Shown: positions 17,643-26,305 of the stretch, in pieces
Layout of the letters: each line of letters begins with the position of its first letter
Position numbering within the stretch: position 1 is the stretch's first letter
Assembly (NCBI GenBank): GCA_020634415.1
Contig: JACKBT010000017.1
Location: 44,513-108,512, forward strand
Length of the DNA: 64,000 bases
Direction: 5' to 3'
Source of the DNA: Ardenticatenaceae bacterium
Lineage (GTDB): Bacteria > Chloroflexota > Anaerolineae > Promineifilales > Promineifilaceae
Translations under genes and position numbers: made by a program
The notes under the pieces: model-generated
Seen by the model: the letters and a program-made list of their open reading frames with translations, nothing else
Databases searched by the model: none
Told to the model about the DNA's origin: nothing

Positions 17643-18797
17643 TCACAAGGAGGCCACCTTGCTTTGGGCAAAGGCAGATTGGCAGCCTGCACAACAAAAA
17701 TAATAGGTTTCACCTTCAAATTCATAGGTGTATTGGGCGGTGGCAATTTCCACCGTCATGCCGCAAATGGGGTCAACGGCCGTTTCCCTCACCACATACT
17801 TCTCCGGCTCTTTGGCAAAAGCCGACTGACAACCCGCACAACAAAAATAATACATCTTACCCTTGTATTCATGCGTATATTTAGCCGTCGCCATCTCCAC
17901 GTCCATTTGGCAAATGGGGTCAACGGCCGTTCCCCCTCGCTCCTCGCCCCTCTCCCCTCTCCCCTCTCTCCTCTCCGCAAACAGCGCCAAATCCATCGCC
18001 TCCGTCGTGCGCCGCCGTTCCACAATCTCCGCCATAATACTCAGCGCAATCTCATCGCCGCGCCGCGCCTGAATATCCAACCCCGCTGGTGCTTTTAGCG
18101 GCAGCATCTCCGTCTCCGAGACACCCGCCATCGTCAAATAATCGCGCACCGCCTGCGCCCGCTTCGGACTAGCCACTAATCCCACATAAGAGGGATGCGC
18201 TGCCAAGATTTTGACGAGAGCTATTTCATCGTAGCTGCCGTGCGTAGCGATGACGACATAGGTAAACGGCGAACGCGGACCTTCGCGCCGTACTTGCCCC
18301 GCCACCTCCTCCAAATCTAGCAACACCTCATCCGCATGAGCCATCGCCGTCCCATCACTATCTAAATCTACCGCCACCACATGGTAATTCATCGCCCGTC
18401 CCAAATGGGCCAACGCCTGCGCGACGGGCAAACCACCCACAATCAACAAACGCGGGCGTGGTGGCTGTGGTTCAATATAAATTTCCAAGGTGCCGCCGCT
18501 AAAACAGGTCATGGGCAAATCTAGCAGCCCTTCACGCGACGTTTGTTTCTCCGGCTCAGTAGACAGCCGAATCAGCCGCGATTCATCTTCGGCTAAAGCC
18601 TTCAACGCCTCTTTAATTACCGTCGGCTGGGCGCAGCTGCCGCCAATCCAGCCGTGCATCACACCATCGGCCGTTATAATCGCCTTGTCCCCTGGTTTAG
18701 CTGAGGTAGGTTTTTCAGCGCGAACGACAACGGCCGTTACAAACGCCTCCCCCTTCTGCACCAACTCATGCGCCTTCGCAAAAAAATCATCATACAT
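17643..18797 (-). CDS. XdhC/CoxF-CoxI family protein with two C-terminal YHS domains
   Basis: Residues ~12-75 are the XdhC/CoxI domain (VVRAEKPTSAKPGDKAII, GWIGGSCAQP). Residues ~110-260 are the XdhC Rossmann domain (LLIVGGLPVAQALAHLG, YVGLVASPKRA). A Glu/Arg/Gly linker encoded by a heptad DNA tract leads to two near-identical YHS modules (DPICQMDVE..., DPICGMTVE...), each with a YYFCCAGCQSAFA metal-binding segment. XdhC-type proteins handle the molybdenum cofactor and its sulfuration for hydroxylases of the xanthine/CO dehydrogenase family; YHS domains bind metal, and a role in copper or metal delivery is inferred. It is the last gene of the cox operon. The start lacks a clear ribosome site because a repeat hairpin lies just upstream. 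Confidence 0.88.
   Translation of the reverse strand: MYDDFFAKAHELVQKGEAFVTAVVVRAEKPTSAKPGDKAIITADGVMHGWIGGSCAQPTVIKEALKALAEDESRLIRLSTEPEKQTSREGLLDLPMTCFSGGTLEIYIEPQPPRPRLLIVGGLPVAQALAHLGRAMNYHVVAVDLDSDGTAMAHADEVLLDLEEVAGQVRREGPRSPFTYVVIATHGSYDEIALVKILAAHPSYVGLVASPKRAQAVRDYLTMAGVSETEMLPLKAPAGLDIQARRGDEIALSIMAEIVERRRTTEAMDLALFAERREGRGERGEERGGTAVDPICQMDVEMATAKYTHEYKGKMYYFCCAGCQSAFAKEPEKYVVRETAVDPICGMTVEIATAQYTYEFEGETYYFCCAGCQSAFAQSKVASL
17931..17977. repeat. Heptad low-complexity tract inside the XdhC-YHS gene
   Basis: About six 7-bp units of the GAGAGGG / GCGAGGG type, read on the minus strand, encode the linker REGRGERGEERGG between the XdhC core and the YHS pair. The tract keeps the frame. 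Confidence 0.7.
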
Positions 18798-18804
18798 GGG
18801 ATTT

Positions 18805-18868
18805 TCGATTGTTGATTGACGATTGACGATTTAGATCAGTCACCCAATCGTCAATCGTCAATCGTAAA
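18805..18868. repeat. Heptad-repeat hairpin (GATTGAC family) between coxL and the XdhC gene
   Basis: The left arm consists of GATTGAC units and the right arm of complementary GTCAATC units, around a loop of about a dozen bases. It fills the whole intercistronic gap and leaves no room for a normal ribosome site for the XdhC gene. Confidence 0.8.
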
Positions 18869-18872
18869 TTAT

Positions 18873-21329
18873 TTAGTCACTCACACCTGCATCCCGCAGC
18901 GCCTGCCACACCTTTTGCGGCGTAATCGGAATATCCAGGTGACGCACACCCAGATGCCACAGCGCATCCACCACCGCGTTAGCAATCGCAGGCGGCGCAC
19001 CAACGGTGGGCGATTCACCCACGCCCTTCGCGCCGATGGGATGATGGGGCGATGGCGTAATGGTGTGGCCTGTTTCCCATTTGGGGGACTCAACGGCCGT
19101 TGGCAGCAAATAATCCGCAAACGTCCCGCTCAGGCACTGACCATTCTCATCATACACAATCTCCTCATACAGCGCGGGCGCGAGACCCATTGTCAGGCCA
19201 CCATGCACCTGCCCTTCCACCACCAGTGGATTGATGATATTGCCACAATCATCAATCGCCACAAAGCGGCGCACCGACACCTCACCCGTACCCTTGTCAA
19301 TGTCCACCACGGCGATATAGCTGCCAAAGGGGAAGGTCAGGTTGGGCGGATTGTAATAATCAGTCGCTTCCAAACCGGCTTCAAGGTCTGGCGGATGGTT
19401 GGTGTAAGCGGCAAAGGCAATATCCTGAATCGTCTTGGCCTGTTCCGGCGAGCCTTTCACCTGCCACTGATTCACATTCCACTCCAAATCATCCTCATTC
19501 ACTTCCAGCAAATGGGCCGCGATCTTCTTGGCTTTGGCCTTGATTTTGCGTGCCGCCATCGCTGCTGCTGCCCCCGCGGTCGGCGTGGAGCGGCTGGCAT
19601 ATGTGCCTAAACCATAGGGCGCAGTGTCCGTGTCTCCTTCCTCGACTTCGATGTCATTAGCTGGCAAGCCCAACTCTTCGGCGATGATTTGGGCGTAGGT
19701 CGTCTCGTGGGCCTGGCCTTGCGACTTGGTGCCAAAACGAGCGATGGCCTTGCCGGTCGGGTGAATGCGAATCTCGGCCGAATCAAACATCTTGATGCCC
19801 AAAATGTCGTAATCCTTGGCCGGCCCCGCGCCCACCACCTCGGTGAAGCTGGAGATACCAATGCCCATCAACTCGCCACGCGCCCGTTTTTCCGCTTGCT
19901 CTTTCCGCAGCTCATCGTAGCCAATCATGTTCATGGCCTTCTGCAAAGCCGCTTCATAATTGCCACTGTCATACTCCCAACCTGTGGGCGATTTATAGGG
20001 GAATTGGTCGTGCTTGATGAAGTTGTTCATGCGGTATTCGGCGGGGTCTACGCCCAAATCATGGGCCATCATGTCGGTCAACCGCTCAATCATATGCACG
20101 GCTTCGGTGACACGGAAGGAGCAGCGATAAGCGACACCACCCGGCGGCTTGTTGGTGTACACCGCGTCGAAGTTGACGTGGGCCGCCTGCATGTCGTAGG
20201 AGCCGGTGCAGATGCTAAACAGCCCCGCGGGGAATTTGGAGGGATTGGCGGCGGCATCGGCACAGCCATGATCGGCCAAGCCATTAACGCGCAGACCGGT
20301 GATTTTGCCATCAGCATCGGCCGCTAATTCAGCCTCCAAATGATAGTCACGGGCGAAGGAATCGGCCGTTAAATTCTCACTTCGATCCTCAATCCACTTC
20401 ACCGGCTTGCCAATCAGCAAACTGGCGACGGCGCAAACGACGTAGCCCGGATACACGGGCACTTTGCCGCCAAAACCACCGCCAATATCGGGCGAAATCA
20501 CCTGGATTTTGTGTTCGGGCAGGCCGCTGACCAGGGCGAAAACGGTGCGGATGGCGTGGGGGGCTTGGGTGGTCATGTACAACTGCATCTTGCCCATCGC
20601 CGGGTCATAATTGGCCACCATACCACAGGTCTCAATCGAGGAGACGTGAATGCGGGGGATGTACATATGCTGCTTGACGACATGCGCCGCGTTCTCGAAA
20701 ATAGCGTCAGTCGCTGCTTTGTCACCCGCTTCCCAGTGCCAGATGCGATTGGTCTTGAGTTCCTTGTCGTCACGCACAATGACCTCATCTTTGAGAGCAT
20801 CGAAGGGGCTGACGACGGGATCAAGGGGCTCGTACTCGACGAAAACTTGCTCGATGGCATCGGCGGCGATGTAGCGATCGGTGGCGATGACGCAGGCCAC
20901 TTCTTGGGCGTAGTAGACTACTTTCTCGGTCGGCAGCACCATTTGTGTGTCGGACATGAGGGTGGGCATCCAGTGCAGGCCATGCGCTTCTAAATCTTTG
21001 CCGGTGATGACGGCCAGAACGCCTTCCATTTCTAGGGCGGCACTGGCATCTATGTTGACGATTTTGGCGTGGGCATAGGGGCTGCGCACGATGTCCATGT
21101 ACAACATGCCGGGCAGTTTGATGTCGTCTACGTAGCGACCCTTGCCCTGAATGAAGCGGGGGTCTTCTTTGCGTTTCATGCGGTGGCCCATGCCGCAAAT
21201 TTCGGGCGGCGTGGTGATGCGTACTTCTTCGGTGGTTTCGACAACGGCCGATGCGCCATCAGGCACAGCATGTTTGTTCTCGAACCGGTCATCTACATGT
21301 TTGGGTTTGCTAGTATCATGGTAAATCAT
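18873..21329 (-). CDS. coxL: Aerobic carbon monoxide dehydrogenase large (molybdenum) subunit, form I
   Basis: The 818-aa protein is close to the usual ~809 aa of CoxL. The decisive motif AYRCSFR lies at residues 400-406, with Cys403 as the ligand of the Mo-Cu site. This separates true (form I) CO dehydrogenase from form II proteins, which carry AYRGAGR. Other landmarks are DIGGGFGGK near 281, TTQAPHAIR near 253 (molybdopterin contact) and [11 protein letters not shown] near the C terminus with the catalytic Glu. The enzyme oxidises CO with water to CO2, passing electrons through CoxS and CoxM to the respiratory chain. Its ATG overlaps the coxS stop (ATGA), so the two are translationally coupled. 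Confidence 0.95.
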   Translation of the reverse strand: MIYHDTSKPKHVDDRFENKHAVPDGASAVVETTEEVRITTPPEICGMGHRMKRKEDPRFIQGKGRYVDDIKLPGMLYMDIVRSPYAHAKIVNIDASAALEMEGVLAVITGKDLEAHGLHWMPTLMSDTQMVLPTEKVVYYAQEVACVIATDRYIAADAIEQVFVEYEPLDPVVSPFDALKDEVIVRDDKELKTNRIWHWEAGDKAATDAIFENAAHVVKQHMYIPRIHVSSIETCGMVANYDPAMGKMQLYMTTQAPHAIRTVFALVSGLPEHKIQVISPDIGGGFGGKVPVYPGYVVCAVASLLIGKPVKWIEDRSENLTADSFARDYHLEAELAADADGKITGLRVNGLADHGCADAAANPSKFPAGLFSICTGSYDMQAAHVNFDAVYTNKPPGGVAYRCSFRVTEAVHMIERLTDMMAHDLGVDPAEYRMNNFIKHDQFPYKSPTGWEYDSGNYEAALQKAMNMIGYDELRKEQAEKRARGELMGIGISSFTEVVGAGPAKDYDILGIKMFDSAEIRIHPTGKAIARFGTKSQGQAHETTYAQIIAEELGLPANDIEVEEGDTDTAPYGLGTYASRSTPTAGAAAAMAARKIKAKAKKIAAHLLEVNEDDLEWNVNQWQVKGSPEQAKTIQDIAFAAYTNHPPDLEAGLEATDYYNPPNLTFPFGSYIAVVDIDKGTGEVSVRRFVAIDDCGNIINPLVVEGQVHGGLTMGLAPALYEEIVYDENGQCLSGTFADYLLPTAVESPKWETGHTITPSPHHPIGAKGVGESPTVGAPPAIANAVVDALWHLGVRHLDIPITPQKVWQALRDAGVSD

Positions 21330-21817
21330 GCGGCTGCCTCCTCGGCGGCATTCATCTTCTCGGCGGCGTACTGAATGGCCTCAACGATTTTGTTGTAGCC
21401 GGTGCAGCGGCAGAGATTGCCCGAAATGCCTTTGCGTATTTCTTCTTCGGTGGGATTGGGGTTTTTGGCCAGCAGGTGTTTGGCGTTCATGATCATGCCG
21501 GGGGTGCAGTAGCCGCATTGCAGACCATGTTTTTCCCAGAACCCTTCTTGCAGGGGGTGGAGTGTGCCGTTGTTGGCAACGCCTTCGATGGTTTCGATGG
21601 CTTTGCCATTGGCCTGGACAGCGAATAGGGTGCAGCTTTTGACGGAACGGCCGTCTAACAGCACCGTACACGCGCCACAACTGGTCGTATCACAGCCAAT
21701 ATGCGTCCCCGTCAGACTCAAATTCTCTCGAATAAAGTGGACGAGCAGCAAACGAGAATCCACTTCGGCCGTTCGCGCTTGTCCGTTTACAGTAATGGTT
21801 ATGGTGTGTTTGCTCAT
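21326..21817 (-). CDS. coxS: Carbon monoxide dehydrogenase small subunit (two 2Fe-2S)
   Basis: The 163-aa protein has both iron-sulfur motifs complete: Cys42, 47, 50 and 62 for the plant-ferredoxin-like cluster, and Cys101, 104, 136 and 138 (GYCTPG...GNLCRCTGY) for the helical-domain cluster next to molybdopterin. It carries electrons from the Mo-Cu site in CoxL to FAD in CoxM. GGAG precedes the ATG. It lies between coxM and coxL in the M-S-L order known for cox operons. Confidence 0.95.
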   Translation of the reverse strand: MSKHTITITVNGQARTAEVDSRLLLVHFIRENLSLTGTHIGCDTTSCGACTVLLDGRSVKSCTLFAVQANGKAIETIEGVANNGTLHPLQEGFWEKHGLQCGYCTPGMIMNAKHLLAKNPNPTEEEIRKGISGNLCRCTGYNKIVEAIQYAAEKMNAAEEAAA

Positions 21818-21831
21818 ATTTTCTCCAATCG

Positions 21832-21892
21832 GGAGACTGGGGACTGGGGACTGGAGACTACAATCTCTAGTCTCTAGTCTCTAGTCTCTATC
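21832..21892. repeat. Heptad-repeat hairpin (GAGACTG family) between coxM and coxS
   Basis: Units GGGGACT / GGAGACT form the left arm and CTCTAGT units the right arm. The right end overlaps the coxM stop codon: the TAG is the first base triplet of a repeat unit. Confidence 0.85.
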
Positions 21893-22754
21893 TTCCTGCT
21901 CTCTCCATCGCCTTGCGAATGGCTCGTTTGGTCAAAACCCGTGTGATGTCGCGTTTGTACTCGACGGAGCCGCGCAGATCGGCCGAGGGATCGCACTCGG
22001 CGGCGGCGGCTTGTCCGGCGGCTTCGATGACCTCATCGGTGAGGGTTTGGCCGATGAGGGCTTGTTCGGCGCCTTTAGAGCGCATGGGGACGGGGCTGAC
22101 GTTGGTTAAAGCGACACGAGCGGCGGTGCAGGTGCTGCCATTCATGGTTAGCTGAACGGCCGCTGCCGAAATAGCATAATCACCCACTTTGCGCTCCATC
22201 TTCACGTAAGCGCCGCCGCTGTTGGCGGCGGGAGCGGGGATGCGGATTTCGGTCAGGATTTCGTTATCGGCCAGGGACTGTTCAAAGAGGTCTACGAAGA
22301 AGTCGTCAATGGGGATGGTGCGACGGCCGTTTGGCCCTTGCGCCACCACCTCGGCCCCATAAGCCAGCAGAACGGCGGGATGGTCGTTGGCGGGGTCGGC
22401 GTGGGCGATGTTGCCGCCGACGGTGGCCATATTGCGCACGACGGGATCGGCAATGACATCGGCGGCATCGGCCAGCAGGGCGTATTTGCTCTGCACAACG
22501 GCCGATTCTTCCAGTGCCGATTCACGGGTCATCGCGCCGATGGCTAAATGGCCGTTCTCTTCCCGAATATAGCCTAAGTCGGTGATGTTGTTGAGGTCAA
22601 TGAGGGTTTCGGGCATGGCTAGACGGAAACGCATGGCAGGAATGAGGCTTTGACCGCCAGCCAGCAGCTTGGCCCCATCGCCATGCTGTGCCAGCAGCGC
22701 CACCGCTTCCTGCAAGGTTGTGGGTGAATGGTAGTTGAATTCACCTGGGATCAT
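21888..22754 (-). CDS. coxM: Carbon monoxide dehydrogenase medium (FAD) subunit
   Basis: The 288-aa protein has the two FAD-binding signatures of this family, AGGQSLIPAM near residue 32 and TVGGNIAHADPANDHP near 111, plus the CO-dehydrogenase flavoprotein C-terminal domain from ~180. It accepts electrons from the CoxS clusters and passes them to quinone or another carrier. AGGAGG lies 8 bp before the start. The final residues and TAG stop run into the heptad repeat that follows. Confidence 0.94.
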   Translation of the reverse strand: MIPGEFNYHSPTTLQEAVALLAQHGDGAKLLAGGQSLIPAMRFRLAMPETLIDLNNITDLGYIREENGHLAIGAMTRESALEESAVVQSKYALLADAADVIADPVVRNMATVGGNIAHADPANDHPAVLLAYGAEVVAQGPNGRRTIPIDDFFVDLFEQSLADNEILTEIRIPAPAANSGGAYVKMERKVGDYAISAAAVQLTMNGSTCTAARVALTNVSPVPMRSKGAEQALIGQTLTDEVIEAAGQAAAAECDPSADLRGSVEYKRDITRVLTKRAIRKAMERAGR

Positions 22755-22772
22755 AGTGGTTTACCTCCTATT

Positions 22773-22833
22773 AGGAGAGGAGACTGGAGACTGGAGATTG
22801 TCGCTACGCCAGTCTCTAGTCCCTAGTCTCCAC
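22773..22833. repeat. Heptad-repeat hairpin (GGAGACT family) between coxG and coxM
   Basis: The left arm is GGAGACT GGAGACT GGAGATT and the right arm is CAGTCTC TAGTCCC TAGTCTC, separated by a loop of about ten bases. Confidence 0.85.
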
Positions 22834-22834
22834 C

Positions 22835-23503
22835 TCATGTAAAAATGAAATACAAAATAATCAATAAAACAATCACGCCGCCGGCGATGAGGGCGGGGCG
22901 GTATTGGGCGGGGATGAGGTCGTTGGCGACGTCTTTGGCGACCTCGACGGCAACCTGGGTTTGGCTGGGTGGGGTGTAGGCGGGTTTGGGTGGTTCGGGT
23001 GGGGATTGGAGGGTGGGGTCAGGAACGGCCGTTGCCGCCCCGTTCGCCGCACTATTGGCCGCCACCTGTGCTTGCAAATAGGCATTCAACCCTTCCAAAC
23101 TTTGCCGGATGATAGACTTAGCCGAGGTGTCCATCAGCCGCTGTCCTACGCTGGCGATGCGACCGCCAACCTGGGCTTTGCCCTCATACACCATGTGAGT
23201 CTGTTCGCCCTGATTGGTCAGCTTGAGGCCGCCGGTGGCCTTGACAAAACCGGGTGCACCTTTGCCATCCACTTCAATGGTGTAACTTTCGGGGGCTACG
23301 ATGTCGGACAGCTTGATGTTGCCTTTGAACTTGCCCTGCACCGGCCCCACTTTAATGTTGAGCGAGCCTTCATACTCGTTCTCGCCCACTTCGCTGAACC
23401 CCTCGCCACCGGGCATGATCGAGGCCAAGACATCGGGGTCTTGCAGGGCTTGCCAGACGATATTCTGCGGGGCATCAAAGGTATATTCTCCACTAACTTC
23501 CAT
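22835..23503 (-). CDS. coxG: CoxG: SRPBCC-fold membrane-recruitment protein for CO dehydrogenase
   Basis: The 222-aa protein has an N-terminal SRPBCC/CoxG domain of ~145 residues (FDAPQNIVWQALQDPDVLASIMPGGEGF; later YEGKAQVGGRIASVGQRLMD). A Pro/Thr-rich linker follows, then a C-terminal transmembrane helix (ALIAGGVIVLLIILYFIF). CoxG of Oligotropha is reported to help attach CO dehydrogenase to the membrane, and the tail anchor fits this. AAGGAGA precedes the start. Confidence 0.92.
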   Translation of the reverse strand: MEVSGEYTFDAPQNIVWQALQDPDVLASIMPGGEGFSEVGENEYEGSLNIKVGPVQGKFKGNIKLSDIVAPESYTIEVDGKGAPGFVKATGGLKLTNQGEQTHMVYEGKAQVGGRIASVGQRLMDTSAKSIIRQSLEGLNAYLQAQVAANSAANGAATAVPDPTLQSPPEPPKPAYTPPSQTQVAVEVAKDVANDLIPAQYRPALIAGGVIVLLIILYFIFT

Positions 23504-23533
23504 AGGCTTTTCTCCTTTTCTCTCTTAATTGGC

Positions 23534-23557
23534 GTTTCGAGCCGTCTTCGGAATGAC
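23534..23557. repeat. Short derivative of the GTCATTTCGAGC element
   Basis: TTTCGAGCCGTCTTCG is joined directly to GGAATGAC. These are both ends of the 84-bp element at 6.9 kb without its middle, so this looks like an internal deletion. Confidence 0.55.
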
Positions 23558-23561
23558 ATTC

Positions 23562-24062
23562 TTATATTGATAATAGTTGATTTTCCACCTCTCTCTTGGC
23601 TCGATTTACACAACTCCATACAAACAAATGAAAACGGACAATAACAATTGTGAAATTAACTCCCATCATAAGAAAACCAATAATAATAATTGGCATCACA
23701 ATGCCCAAAATTATTTCTAAAAGTGATTCTCCATATAGATAGATCGTGATCGCTGGAAACAGACTCAAGCCCATGAGAAATAAAAAGGAATACAAAAAAG
23801 ACACTTTAGGAAGCCCCAGCCAAAACGAAACAGTGAAGTTAGTATGATTATTCCTGATTTGTATAGCCCCTCGTGAGACACCTGATAATAAGTTCCAATT
23901 CGTGACTAGGCGATGCCGTTTGGTTGCCGTTCGTGATGCACCACCGTAAAAAGTAACGATTGAGGATTTGACCTCAATATCACGGGCAACGACATCATGC
24001 AAACGCTGTTGGAAGACGATGGGTAGCCGTTTTGCTATTTCATCCGAACGATTGTGTTGCAT
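23562..24062 (-). CDS. AT-rich membrane protein of unknown function inside the cox operon
   Basis: The 166-aa reading starts at MQHNRSDEIAKRL; the longer reading would start within a repeat. The first ~95 residues are soluble and basic (REIEVKSSIVTFYGGASR-like region), followed by two or three strong hydrophobic helices (FLYSFLFLMGLSLFPAITIYL, IILGIVMPIIIIGFLMMG) and a short C-terminal tail. Base composition is clearly more AT-rich than the neighbours and there is no ACGGCCGT palindrome, which suggests a later arrival between coxE and coxG. It is not one of the known cox membrane proteins (CoxB, CoxC, CoxH, CoxK) as far as can be judged by eye. Confidence 0.5.
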   Translation of the reverse strand: MQHNRSDEIAKRLPIVFQQRLHDVVARDIEVKSSIVTFYGGASRTATKRHRLVTNWNLLSGVSRGAIQIRNNHTNFTVSFWLGLPKVSFLYSFLFLMGLSLFPAITIYLYGESLLEIILGIVMPIIIIGFLMMGVNFTIVIVRFHLFVWSCVNRAKREVENQLLSI

Positions 24063-24110
24063 TTTTTGTGAAGCCTTGTACTTAAAAATGTCGCTCACGG
24101 TTGTGGTTAT

Positions 24111-24139
24111 GTAGAGACGTTGCATTGCAATGTCTCTAC
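24111..24139. repeat. Palindrome (GTAGAGACGTTGCA type) supplying the coxE stop
   Basis: A 29-bp near-perfect palindrome related to the one at 14.3 kb (one mismatch in the arms). Read on the minus strand its first TAG is the stop codon of coxE. Confidence 0.75.
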
Positions 24140-25275
24140 GATGGTAATTGGGCCAAATGTTGTGCCAATTCGTTCAGGCTTTGCAGGTTGTGGATGGGCA
24201 AAAAATCGTCCACGTAGGGCAGGGCGGCGGCCATGCCTTCAACAGCAGGACGGTAGCTGTCGCGGCCAGAGAGGGGGTTGAGCCAGATGAGACGATGGCA
24301 GCGGTGCTGCAAATAGCGCATCTCCTGTGTGAGTGCTGAGACATCACCGCGCTCCCAGCCATCACTGATGATGAGGACGACCGCACCGCGCCGCAGCACC
24401 CGGCGGCTCCACTGCTGGTTAAAGGTTTTGAGGCTGTCGCCGATGCGCGTACCACCAGCCCAGTCAAATACCTCTCGCGCCGCTTCGTTGATGGCTGTGT
24501 CAATGTTTTTGAGTTTGAGTTGGGGTGTGATGCGCGTCAGGCGTGTGCCGAAGACAAAACATTCGACGCTGCGGAGGCTGTGGGACACGCTGTAGAAAAA
24601 TTGCAAGATGAGGCGGGCATATTTTTCCATCGAACCACTGACATCGGCCAGGAGGACAAACGGCCGTTCCTTCACCTTCCTGCGCTGCCACAACAACTGC
24701 ACCGGTACACCATTGTACTTTGCCGCTGTCCGCATGATTTGGCGCAAGTGAAGCGTGTCGCCCTGTTTGTGAGGTACGCGGCGGCGGGTGCGGCGCAAAC
24801 TCATCTGCCACTTCATCTCTTGAATCAACTGCTTGATCGTCTCCAACTCTTCTGGCGACATTTCAGAGAACTCTTTGCGCTGCAACATTTCGGCGTGGCT
24901 AAAGGTGCCACTTTTGTCGGCGACTTCGATCTCTTTGTCGCTGGCCTGTGCTCTGCGAGCCATCAGGCTCACGATGTCGTAACGCTGTTCGGACGGCCGT
25001 TTGTGACGCGGCGCAATGGGCATCTTCTGGCCCTGCCCGATGGCGGCTTCTGGTTTGCGCCAAAAGCGGTTGAAGATCGTCTCGAACAGGCGCAAATGTT
25101 CGTGGCGGGTGACCAACAGTGAACGGGCGGTGTGGTAGACCTGATCCCGGCTGCCGATGTTGATGAGCGTGAGGGCGCGGCTGAAATCGGCCGTTTGCTC
25201 CAAAGACAGCGGCAGTCCCGCTTGTTTGAGGGCGCGGGTGAAGAGGAGGGTGTTTTGGAGGAAGGTGTCGGTCAT
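24136..25275 (-). CDS. coxE: CoxE: VWA-domain maturation protein for CO dehydrogenase
   Basis: The 379-aa protein carries a C-terminal von Willebrand A domain with a complete MIDAS: DVSGSM at 211-216, a Thr in GGTRIG near 275, and SDGWERGD near 307. The N-terminal ~200 residues are the helical region typical of the CoxE/VWA_CoxE family. In Oligotropha, CoxD (MoxR AAA+) and CoxE act together to build the Cu-S-Mo site. CoxD is encoded directly upstream. The start codon follows a heptad hairpin with no visible ribosome site. Confidence 0.92.
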   Translation of the reverse strand: MTDTFLQNTLLFTRALKQAGLPLSLEQTADFSRALTLINIGSRDQVYHTARSLLVTRHEHLRLFETIFNRFWRKPEAAIGQGQKMPIAPRHKRPSEQRYDIVSLMARRAQASDKEIEVADKSGTFSHAEMLQRKEFSEMSPEELETIKQLIQEMKWQMSLRRTRRRVPHKQGDTLHLRQIMRTAAKYNGVPVQLLWQRRKVKERPFVLLADVSGSMEKYARLILQFFYSVSHSLRSVECFVFGTRLTRITPQLKLKNIDTAINEAAREVFDWAGGTRIGDSLKTFNQQWSRRVLRRGAVVLIISDGWERGDVSALTQEMRYLQHRCHRLIWLNPLSGRDSYRPAVEGMAAALPYVDDFLPIHNLQSLNELAQHLAQLPS

Positions 25276-25278
25276 TTT

Positions 25279-25336
25279 GGTAATCGGTTATCGGTGAACG
25301 GTAATCGGATGACGGATTACCGTTCACCGATAACGG
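25279..25336. repeat. Heptad-repeat hairpin (GGTAATC family) between coxD and coxE
   Basis: The left arm has five 7-bp units (GGTAATC GGTTATC GGTGAAC GGTAATC GGATGAC). The right arm GGATTAC CGTTCACC GATAACGG is partly complementary. It overlaps the coxD 3' end, encoding its last residues. Confidence 0.75.
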
Positions 25337-26225
25337 GCATACTGCCGAGACGGCCGTTCAGCTTGTCTACGTCATCTTGATATTTGAGGATAATGCCCAG
25401 GGTGGCGGCGACAACGGCCGTATCCAGTTGGGTTGTCTGCAAATGGCCGAGGGCTTCGGCCCAGTCGAGTGTTTCGGCAATGCCGGGGCGTTTGTACAGC
25501 TCTTCACGGCGCACGGCCTGGATGAATTCGACGACTTGTGCCGACAGTGTTTGGCTGATGCCCGGTGTTTTGAGGCGCACAATCTCTAACTCTTTGTCAC
25601 GGTCGGGATAGTCAATCCAGTGGTAGACGCAGCGGCGTTTGAGCGCGTCGTGGATTTCGCGGGTGCGGTTGGAGGTGATAATGACGATGGGTTTGTGTTC
25701 GGCGCGGAGTGTGCCGATTTCGGGGATGGTGATTTGGAAGTCGGAGAGGAGTTCGAGGAGGAAGCTCTCGAACTCTTCGTCGGCGCGGTCGAGTTCGTCA
25801 ATGAGCAGGACGGGGGCTTGATTGTGGCTGTGGGTGATGGCTTGGAGAAGCGGCCGTTTCAGCAGAAATTTCTCGGTGAAAATGTCATCCGTCACAGATT
25901 CCCCCCTATTGGCATGTTGGTGTCTTGCCTGGATTTCCAGCAGTTGGCGCGGGTAGTTCCATTCGTAAACGGCCTGGGCGATGTCCAGCCCTTCGTAACA
26001 TTGCAGGCGAATGAGGGGGGTGTCGAAGGCGCGGCTCAAGACCTTGGCGATCTCGGTTTTGCCCACACCTGGTTCCCCTTCCAGGAAGATGGCTTTGCCC
26101 ATTTTGAGCGCCAAAAAGAGGCTGGTGCTGAGGCCGATGTCGGCAATGTAGGCGTGTTGGGCGAGAACGGCCGTTACCGCTTCCACTGAATCTATGGTGG
26201 TTTGTAAATTTACTCTTTCTCTCAC
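25317..26225 (-). CDS. coxD: CoxD: MoxR-type AAA+ ATPase for CO dehydrogenase maturation
   Basis: The AAA+ core has Walker A LEGEPGVGKTE, Walker B LLIDELDRADEEFESFLLELLSDFQIT, sensor 1 ITSNRTREI and the YHWIDYPDRDKELEI segment typical of MoxR/CoxD proteins. The frame opens further upstream to about 26378, but those ~50 codons run into an inverted-repeat element and look noncoding. The GTG at VRERVNLQ is the best start, giving ~302 aa, close to family length. It is the first gene of the operon and works with CoxE to complete the Mo-Cu centre of CoxL. Confidence 0.88.
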   Translation of the reverse strand: MRERVNLQTTIDSVEAVTAVLAQHAYIADIGLSTSLFLALKMGKAIFLEGEPGVGKTEIAKVLSRAFDTPLIRLQCYEGLDIAQAVYEWNYPRQLLEIQARHQHANRGESVTDDIFTEKFLLKRPLLQAITHSHNQAPVLLIDELDRADEEFESFLLELLSDFQITIPEIGTLRAEHKPIVIITSNRTREIHDALKRRCVYHWIDYPDRDKELEIVRLKTPGISQTLSAQVVEFIQAVRREELYKRPGIAETLDWAEALGHLQTTQLDTAVVAATLGIILKYQDDVDKLNGRLGSMPVIGER

Positions 26226-26305
26226 ACCGCCGAGTGTAAGGCATAAAAAGGAAGCCGCAAGAGTCATCTGGGTCATCCTGGCTGATCCAACTGGGTCAAC
26301 ACCTT

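Noticed and set aside
17328..17746. Short proteins read through the tRNA region
   Set aside because: They run across the initiator tRNA and its terminator; no ribosome sites or known motifs.
18805..18868. Regularly spaced short repeats resembling a mini-CRISPR
   Set aside because: Units are 7 bp with no unique spacers, the two arms are complementary, and no cas genes are near. They are hairpin repeats.
19607..21198. Overlapping long plus- and minus-strand frames in coxL
   Set aside because: They have no motifs and are explained by the codon bias of coxL.
18873..21329. Xanthine dehydrogenase or form II CO dehydrogenase-like protein
   Set aside because: The active-site loop AYRCSFR with Cys is specific to form I CO dehydrogenase.
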